A DNA stretch of 64,000 nucleotides from Sutcliffiella horikoshii (lineage in GTDB: Bacteria; Bacillota; Bacilli; Bacillales; Bacillaceae_I): contig NZ_CP020880.1 in NCBI RefSeq assembly GCF_002157855.1, positions 2,108,001 through 2,172,000 of the forward strand, read 5' to 3'. The notes under the pieces are model-generated. The model saw only the letters and a list, made by a program, of their open reading frames with translations. It was not told the DNA's origin and ran no database searches. Shown in pieces: positions 58,942-64,000 of the stretch. Position 1 is the stretch's first letter, and every line of letters starts with the position of its first letter. The position numbers and the translations under genes were made by a program.

Positions 58942-60921
58942 TTAGTTTGAAAGAGCCTCATAAAATTTGTTCGTCAATTCTATTGTGTATCTGCTTCCAC
59001 CTCTGTCAATTACATCCTCAATCAACATGGCAGTCAATAATGTCGGGTCCTTCTGATCGTAAGAGACCCATAATCCATTTTCTAATCGTTCTTCTTTCTT
59101 AATCTCAGCTGTACCGGTCTTTCCTGCAATCTCACGGCCTGGAACATTTGCCACACTGGATTTCCCTTCTGTAACAGTCTTTCTTAGATTGTTCTGAAGG
59201 AGTTTTGCATTCTCAGGTGACACAATATCCTTCCATACTTCAGAAGTTTCTTCTTCCAGCAGTAATGGCTTCATCATCGATCCGTCATTTACTACTCCAC
59301 CATAAATGCTTGCTAGGTGTACGATGTTCAATAAGATTTCACCTTGTCCATAAGCGGTGTGGGCCAATAGGACCTCATTGTCGAGGGATCCGGAGTTGGA
59401 AATTTGAGAATCACTTACTGGTGGATAAGAGAAAGGAAGTTCTTCTCCAATACCTAATTTCGCTAAACCTTCCTCAAATTCCTCTATTCCAATGTCAATC
59501 GCAGCTTTAGCAAAATAAATATTGTCTGAATTGTTCAATCCACTCACTAAATCTACTTTTTTATCGTCTTCATAGACCCTTGTTACTTTACTGCCCCCGA
59601 TATCCCATTGCTTGTCAGGAATATCATATTGGTGGTTCGGGTCAAGTTTCCCGCTTTCGAGACCGATAATGGAAGTTAGGAGTTTCATGGTGGAACCTGG
59701 GGAATACGTACTACGAAAGCGATTTTCACTTGCGTTTATCCCTGCTTCCTTTAATTCATCCAGCCTCTTTTTCTTGCTCATTGATGTTCCCATAGTTACA
59801 GTATTCGGGTCATATGCGGGCGTACTCACAAGACTTAATACCTTTCCGGTACTTGGGTCAATCGTAGCTGCTTGCCCGGCATCATCTTTCATGACATCAT
59901 ACAATTTCTGTTGTATGTTCGCATCAATTGTCAATGTAATGTCTTTGCCACGTTCTGGCTCTGTTCTAGCTATTGTTTTTTCCGTGCCGTCTTCTTTTAC
60001 TTGTGTTACTTCTAAGCCTTTCTTTCCTTTTAGTTCTTTTTCATACAACCCTTCAATTCCGGTGACACCTAATCTATCACCTTGTTCATACCCTTGAAAG
60101 TCTTCTAAATCCTGCGCGGTAACCTCATCTATATAGCCAACTAAATGAGCTGTTGCTTCTGCGAATGGATAAACGCGTTCAATTGATCTTCCATTTGTAA
60201 CTCCTTCAATTTCTATTAGTTCTAAAACCAAATCTCTGTCGTTTTCTCGGAAGTCTTTAATAGGCATGGCATAATCAGGCTGTGCCCAGCTTAATGTATA
60301 AAGGCTTGTAATTTCTTCTTCTGACATATCGATCATATCAGCAAGCTTTGCCAAATCTCTTTCTTCATTAAACTTACCAGGAACAATTTGCAGATTCATC
60401 ACCTCCTCATTAGCAGCAAGCTTGTTCCCCTTGCTGTCTAAGATTTCACCTCGAGTAGCTTTGGTGTAATCTATCACAAACTCATCTGTCAAATCATATT
60501 CTGGAAAAATAAAACTTGGCTCCCACTGTATATACCATTGTTCATTTTCTTCTTCATCTAACACTTTATTCAGGACAAAATACACTTCGTAATCTATTTT
60601 TCTAGCAAAAGTGTCATAAGTGATTTTCCCTGGAATGGTGACGGTTTCTTGTTCTTCCCACTCAACTTCTTGATCTAACACTTCTATTTTTAAATTTTCC
60701 ATTTCAAAAAGGTCATAAACCTCTTTGTGTTTTTCTTCAAAAAGTTGCTGTGGAACGTTTTCTTTTGATTCCGACTGGAGATATTCCTCATACATACTTG
60801 AGAAATCTTGTTCCTCCCACGTGGTTATGTAGGCGTTTAATACTTCATAGGGATTGACGGGTTCTTTTGTACACCCGGCTAGTATAAACAACATGATTAT
60901 CATAAATAATATCTTTTTCAT
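58942..60921 (-). CDS. pbpC: penicillin-binding protein 3 (PbpC type, MecA-like N-domain)
   Basis: The start is ATG at 60921 behind GGGGG; an upstream ATG at 60933 is too close to its ribosome site. The 659-residue protein begins with a lipobox signal (MLFILAGC). An NTF2-like MecA N-terminal domain (about 20-145), a dimerisation domain and a transpeptidase domain follow. Catalytic motifs are STMK in YSPGSTMKLL, SDN in LNNSDNIYF and KTG in IAGKTGTAE. It cross-links peptidoglycan outside the membrane and is a class B PBP of the low-affinity type. It matches B. subtilis PbpC. DUF1871 follows. Confidence 0.92.
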   Translation of the reverse strand: MKKILFMIIMLFILAGCTKEPVNPYEVLNAYITTWEEQDFSSMYEEYLQSESKENVPQQLFEEKHKEVYDLFEMENLKIEVLDQEVEWEEQETVTIPGKITYDTFARKIDYEVYFVLNKVLDEEENEQWYIQWEPSFIFPEYDLTDEFVIDYTKATRGEILDSKGNKLAANEEVMNLQIVPGKFNEERDLAKLADMIDMSEEEITSLYTLSWAQPDYAMPIKDFRENDRDLVLELIEIEGVTNGRSIERVYPFAEATAHLVGYIDEVTAQDLEDFQGYEQGDRLGVTGIEGLYEKELKGKKGLEVTQVKEDGTEKTIARTEPERGKDITLTIDANIQQKLYDVMKDDAGQAATIDPSTGKVLSLVSTPAYDPNTVTMGTSMSKKKRLDELKEAGINASENRFRSTYSPGSTMKLLTSIIGLESGKLDPNHQYDIPDKQWDIGGSKVTRVYEDDKKVDLVSGLNNSDNIYFAKAAIDIGIEEFEEGLAKLGIGEELPFSYPPVSDSQISNSGSLDNEVLLAHTAYGQGEILLNIVHLASIYGGVVNDGSMMKPLLLEEETSEVWKDIVSPENAKLLQNNLRKTVTEGKSSVANVPGREIAGKTGTAEIKKEERLENGLWVSYDQKDPTLLTAMLIEDVIDRGGSRYTIELTNKFYEALSN

Positions 60922-61070
60922 TGAAGCCCCCATCCTCTCTTGTCTCTTAGTTTTAAGGATACATGAATTTCCAAATTGATTAAAGGAAAATGATTCAATC
61001 GTTTCTTGGAATATCCAGCTAAGCTTTCATGAAGACCTCAGGGAAACAGTTTCTGGTAGAGAGGGGCCCT

Positions 61071-61210
61071 CATAAGCGGTATGAAGACACCAGTGATGTA
61101 ATTTTTGGCTAAGAGAAGTCCTCATAAGCGGTATGAAGCCCCCAGTGATGTAATTTTTAGCTAAGATAAGTCCTCATAAGCCGTATGAAGACACGAGTGA
61201 TGTAGTTTTT
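61071..61210. repeat. 52-bp tandem repeat array, left part (units 1-3)
   Basis: CATAAG(C/A)GG-type unit starts are at 61071, 61123 and 61175, exactly 52 bp apart. Each unit has the inverted repeat TCATA-AGCGG-TATGA and a GTGATGTA-A/G-TTTTT-GGCTAAG stretch. The third unit is cut after 36 bases by the IS256 insertion. The region 60922-61070 before it has no gene and no other clear structure. Frames through the array do not stay open because 52 is not a multiple of three. Confidence 0.9.
61203..61210. mobile_element. left target site duplication of the IS256 element
   Basis: TAGTTTTT, repeated at 62709-62716 on the other side of the element. Eight bp is a normal duplication length for IS256-family transposases. 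Confidence 0.85.
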
Positions 61211-61320
61211 AGTCAAGTCCATATTAATGTGTAAAAATAGTTACAATGAGATCTAATGCTAAATGTGTTATGGGGTTATGTTTTCAGGTCTTGTTCTTCT
61301 TAAAGGTTTAGGGTGTATTC

Positions 61321-61340
61321 TTTACCCCCTAGGGGGTAAA
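61321..61340. promoter_or_regulatory. perfect 20-bp G/C-tract palindrome inside the IS
   Basis: TTTACCCCCTAGGGGGTAAA is a perfect palindrome in the non-coding tail of the element. It resembles operators of CsoR/CstR-family repressors (ATACCCC...GGGGTAT). Whether anything binds it, or whether it acts as a hairpin terminator or transposase site, is not known. Confidence 0.4.
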
Positions 61341-61444
61341 ATTTTCCCTTTTTATGGCCCAGTCACTGTAAGCGCTTTTTTATTAACAAACATTAATGTG
61401 ACAGTTCACATAATTCCGTTTAGGGAATTAAAAAACTATTTTAC

Positions 61445-62611
61445 TTAGATATGGTGTATATACTTTGACTTACTCCATTCTTCCTCCATTTTCATCAGTA
61501 CAGATCCAATTATACGTATTGCAGATTGATCGTTCGGGAAAATTTGAATTACCCTTTCTCTTCTCCTTATTTCCCTATTTACTCTTTCTAGCATATTGGT
61601 TGTACGTAAGTGTTTGTGAAGCTCAGCTTTTTGAGAATGAAACTGCATTGCATCTTCAAAGCCAGCATCCAACGTTTCAATTACCTTAGTAAACCCTTTT
61701 ACTTCGTAATACTTCTCAATAAAGTCGCGCTTCAGTTCTCGGCTCAATTTAATGTTGGATGTTCTAAAGATTTCCTTGAGTTCTGTTTTTGCTTCTGAAG
61801 AGTTTTTCTTAGGAAAGGAGTCCATTATATTCCTAAGAAAATGAACACAACACCTTTGCCAAGAGGTTCCTAAAAAGGATTCTTTTATAGCAGCCACTAA
61901 CCCTGCATGTGCATCAGAAATCACCATCTTAGGTGATTGTATCCCTCTTGATTTTAGGTGATCAAAGAAATTAGACCAACTTTCTTCTGATTCCCCATGG
62001 GTAACCCTTAACCCAATAATCTCTCTATGTCCTTCTTCGTTTACACCGCAAGCTATAAGTACTCCTTTTGAAACAACCCTATCGTTCTCACGAACTTTAA
62101 TATACATGGCATCAACATATATGTATGGATAATAAAGGGTGTTTAGTGGGCGGTTTCTCCACTCATTAACTATTGGATCCAATGATTTAGTGAGGTTAGA
62201 TACTAGTGATTTAGATACACCTTTTCCACACAGTTCTTCTACAATCTTGGTAACTTTACGAGTTGAGACTCCATTTACAACCATCTCAATCATAGAAAGA
62301 ATTAGAGCTTGTTCGCATCGCTCATACTTTTGGAATACAGAAGTTGAAAATTCACCATCACGAGTTCGGGGAACCTTTAATGTGAGTGAGCCAGTGCCGG
62401 TAATTAATTCTCGTTCATAGTAGCCATTCCGATATCCTCTGCGGTCATCCGTTCTCTCGTGAGAGAGAGCATTAATATATTCGTCCCTTTCTTTCTCCAT
62501 AAGCGAATTCAATACAAGGGCTAAAGATGCTTTTACCGGGGATCCTAAAGAGCTTTTTTCTACCTCGGCTTTAAGTTGTTCCAAATTTATAGTAATATTA
62601 ATGTTGGTCAT
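61445..62611 (-). CDS. IS256-family transposase
   Basis: The start is ATG at 62611, eight bases after GGAGG; in-frame codons extend upstream to 62692 but lie before this ribosome site. The 388-residue Mutator/IS256 transposase has YVDAMYIKV and VISDAHAGL with the two catalytic Asp residues, WQRCCVHFLRNI, and the C-terminal TTNMLERVNREIRRR with the catalytic Glu. The frame is intact, so the element may still move. Transposition proceeds by DDE chemistry at the inverted ends. Confidence 0.92.
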   Translation of the reverse strand: MTNINITINLEQLKAEVEKSSLGSPVKASLALVLNSLMEKERDEYINALSHERTDDRRGYRNGYYERELITGTGSLTLKVPRTRDGEFSTSVFQKYERCEQALILSMIEMVVNGVSTRKVTKIVEELCGKGVSKSLVSNLTKSLDPIVNEWRNRPLNTLYYPYIYVDAMYIKVRENDRVVSKGVLIACGVNEEGHREIIGLRVTHGESEESWSNFFDHLKSRGIQSPKMVISDAHAGLVAAIKESFLGTSWQRCCVHFLRNIMDSFPKKNSSEAKTELKEIFRTSNIKLSRELKRDFIEKYYEVKGFTKVIETLDAGFEDAMQFHSQKAELHKHLRTTNMLERVNREIRRRERVIQIFPNDQSAIRIIGSVLMKMEEEWSKSKYIHHI

Positions 62612-62708
62612 TATCATTGCCTCCGTGTGTGATTGTTTTTCGTCGAACACATTGTAACACGGACATTGATAATGGCCTTTCTTTTTACACAATTATATAG
62701 ACTTAATC

Positions 62709-62716
62709 TAGTTTTT
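62709..62716. mobile_element. right target site duplication of the IS256 element
   Basis: TAGTTTTT identical to 61203-61210. Confidence 0.85.
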
Positions 62717-62850
62717 GGCTAAGAGAAGTCCTCATAAGCGGTATGAAGACTCCAGTGATGTAATTTTTTGCTAAGAGAAGTCCTCATAAGCGGTATGAAG
62801 ACACCAGTGATGTAATTTTTGGCTAAGAGAAGTCCTCATAAGCGGTATGA
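62717..62850. repeat. 52-bp tandem repeat array, right part (units 3-6)
   Basis: The rest of unit 3 (62717-62732) is followed by unit starts at 62733, 62785 and 62837, again exactly 52 bp apart. The last unit degenerates after TATGAA. Together with the left part this makes six unit starts. 62851-62945 holds no gene. Confidence 0.9.
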
Positions 62851-62943
62851 AAACCTCTGCTTCAGAGATTCTAGTAAAAAGAGGTCTTCATTACAAACTT
62901 TATAAGTTACCGCTAATACTAATCTTGGTTCCCAATAACAAAA

Positions 62944-62975
62944 CAAAACCCCTACCCAAAAAGTAGAGGTCAAAA
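62944..62975 (-). terminator. terminator of the luciferase-like monooxygenase gene
   Basis: ACCTCTAC / GTAGGGGT hairpin followed by TTTTGTTTTG on the minus strand, a few bases after the stop codon. Confidence 0.7.
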
Positions 62976-62980
62976 TATGA

Positions 62981-63988
62981 CTATTGTCCAAACCAAGCAT
63001 CTGCCAAAATCTGATATGATTTTAACCTTGCCTGCTGATCATACACATGAGTATTCACAATTAGTTCGTCTGCTTGTGTTTCTTCCACTATTGCTTCAAG
63101 TTTCTTCTTAACTGTTTCTGCGTTACCCGTAACGGTATATATCAACTGTTGTGCAACCACATGTTTTTCATACTCACTCCACAGGGAGTCCATGTCTTCC
63201 ACAGGTGGCTTCAATTGGCCTGGGTTGCCGCGGATTAAATTAAGGAACTGTTGCTGAATGGAGGTCGCTAGGTATTCAGCTTCCTCATCACTATCAGCAG
63301 CTATTACGTTCACGCCAATCATGGCATACGGCTTCTCCAAATCTTCTGATGGCTTAAAAGAACTGCGATAGATTTGAAGTGCAGGCAGAGTGTAATCTGG
63401 TGAAAAATGACTGGCAAATGCAAAAGGCAGTCCTTGTTCAGCAGAAAGTTTTGCGCTGAAGCCACTTGAACCGAGCAACCAAATCGGAACATCCAATCCC
63501 TCTCCTGGGACCGCTTTTACTCTTGTGGTTCCATCAGGATGAAAATAAGAGCGTAATTCCGCTAACTGATTAGGAAAATCCTCTCCCCCTGTTTTGCGTT
63601 CGCGTCTAAGTGCCGCCGCAGTCAGTTGGTCACTTCCTGGTGCCCGGCCGAGGCCAAGGTCAATTCTGCCTGGATATAAGGATTCCAACGTTCCAAACTG
63701 TTCTGCAATGACAAGCGGGGCATGATTAGGTAGCATAATGCCGCCGGACCCAACTCTTATGGACTTTGTTGCCCCTGCTATATGCCCGATCACGACAGAA
63801 GTTGCAGAACTTGCGATTCCTCTCATATTATGGTGTTCAGCAAGCCAATAGCGGGTAAAACCTAAACTTTCCACATGTCTTGCAAGTTCCACACTATTTT
63901 TAAAAGATGTCTGAGCATTACTTCCTTCTACAATTGGGGCAAGATCCAAGACGGATAATGGTATCTGGTTATTTCGTACTGTCATCAT
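62981..63988 (-). CDS. LLM-class flavin-dependent oxidoreductase
   Basis: The 335-residue TIM-barrel protein is a bacterial-luciferase-like monooxygenase of the MsnO8 type. Motifs are [37 protein letters not shown] and [12 protein letters not shown]. It would use reduced flavin (FMNH2) and oxygen; the substrate is unknown, and B. subtilis has several paralogs. The start is ATG at 63988 or the next ATG at 63985, behind AAAGGAG at 63994-64000. The gene lies alone at the right end of the window. Confidence 0.88.
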   Translation of the reverse strand: MMTVRNNQIPLSVLDLAPIVEGSNAQTSFKNSVELARHVESLGFTRYWLAEHHNMRGIASSATSVVIGHIAGATKSIRVGSGGIMLPNHAPLVIAEQFGTLESLYPGRIDLGLGRAPGSDQLTAAALRRERKTGGEDFPNQLAELRSYFHPDGTTRVKAVPGEGLDVPIWLLGSSGFSAKLSAEQGLPFAFASHFSPDYTLPALQIYRSSFKPSEDLEKPYAMIGVNVIAADSDEEAEYLATSIQQQFLNLIRGNPGQLKPPVEDMDSLWSEYEKHVVAQQLIYTVTGNAETVKKKLEAIVEETQADELIVNTHVYDQQARLKSYQILADAWFGQ

Positions 63989-64000
63989 TTATTCTCCTTT

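Larger units (their letters stand above)
61211..62708. mobile_element. IS256-family insertion sequence, 1498 bp
   Basis: The element is bounded by the 8-bp duplication TAGTTTTT and by imperfect inverted ends of about 28 bp. The left end is AGTCAAGTCCATATTAATGT and the right end, reverse complemented, is GATTAAGTCTATATAATTGT; both then continue GTGTAAAAA. Inside is one intact transposase gene. A 234-bp non-coding tail lies between the left end and the transposase stop. Removing the element and one duplication restores a perfect 52-bp repeat unit. Confidence 0.9.

Noticed and set aside
61071-62850. CRISPR array in the 52-bp repeats
   Set aside because: The whole 52-bp unit is repeated with no unique spacers; it is a simple tandem repeat cut by an IS.

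Overview
The window is low-GC Firmicutes DNA and reads as the chromosome of a Bacillus-like spore former (Bacillaceae). The reasons are strong Shine-Dalgarno sequences, sigma-A promoters, and recognisable Bacillus families: TcyP, DesK/DesR, YthA/YthB with a CydS-type subunit, CitS/CitT, YugE/DUF1871, PbpC and a petrobactin operon. I see no rRNA or tRNA genes, no CRISPR array and no prophage. The one clear mobile element is an IS256-family insertion sequence.

Layout. 1-7.6 kb: truncated TrhO, an exported DUF3131/glucoamylase-like protein, a DNA-binding protein fused to a degenerate F1-ATPase beta-like domain, cystine transporter TcyP, two small acidic proteins and a DEAD-box helicase. 7.7-11.5 kb: DesK/DesR membrane thermosensor pair without the desaturase, then a small M50-like protease and a Rap/NprR-like TPR protein. 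11.8-14.3 kb: YthA-YthB-CydS bd-type oxidase. 14.4-20.5 kb: TctABC transporter with CitST-like two-component system and a NUDIX hydrolase; the tctC upstream region has a perfect CcpA (cre) site and tandem repeats. 20.8-27 kb: thiosulfate-type transporter, SatD-like/DUF3307 pair, cupin, MhqR-controlled dioxygenase, NERD protein. 27-34 kb: a block of short repeats, then the RDD / SpoIIM-like / DUF58 / MoxR / DUF4350 / DUF4129 membrane cluster. 34-37 kb: GIY-YIG protein, FAD oxidoreductase, alkaline phosphatase. 37.5-47.5 kb: complete petrobactin operon asbABCDEF, an AraC/binding-protein regulator, three Fur boxes, a YrvL-like protein and an E. coli-type SpeD. 47.6-51.7 kb: patatin, and a CstA / small Cys-Cys protein / ArsA-like ATPase operon behind a perfect cre site. 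51.9-61 kb: LPxTG-anchored SGNH hydrolase, a protein with two EVE-like domains, a SUV3-like helicase, YceI (MhqR-like operator), DUF1871 and PbpC. 61-64 kb: a six-unit 52-bp tandem repeat split by the IS256 element, then a luciferase-like monooxygenase.

Connections. Iron: Fur boxes, the AraC/binding-protein regulator and asbABCDEF form one siderophore module, and SpeD could supply decarboxylated SAM for the spermidine that petrobactin contains. Carbon: cre sites precede both tctCBA and cstA, so both carboxylate importers are probably shut down on glucose. Electrophile/quinone stress: the ring-cleaving dioxygenase and YceI share MhqR-like palindromes. The most novel-looking items are the HTH/F1-beta fusion with six operator-like repeats on two-turn spacing beside it, the CstA/CC/ArsA operon, the double-EVE protein next to the SUV3-like helicase, and the IS256 insertion that can be undone on paper to restore an exact 52-bp repeat.
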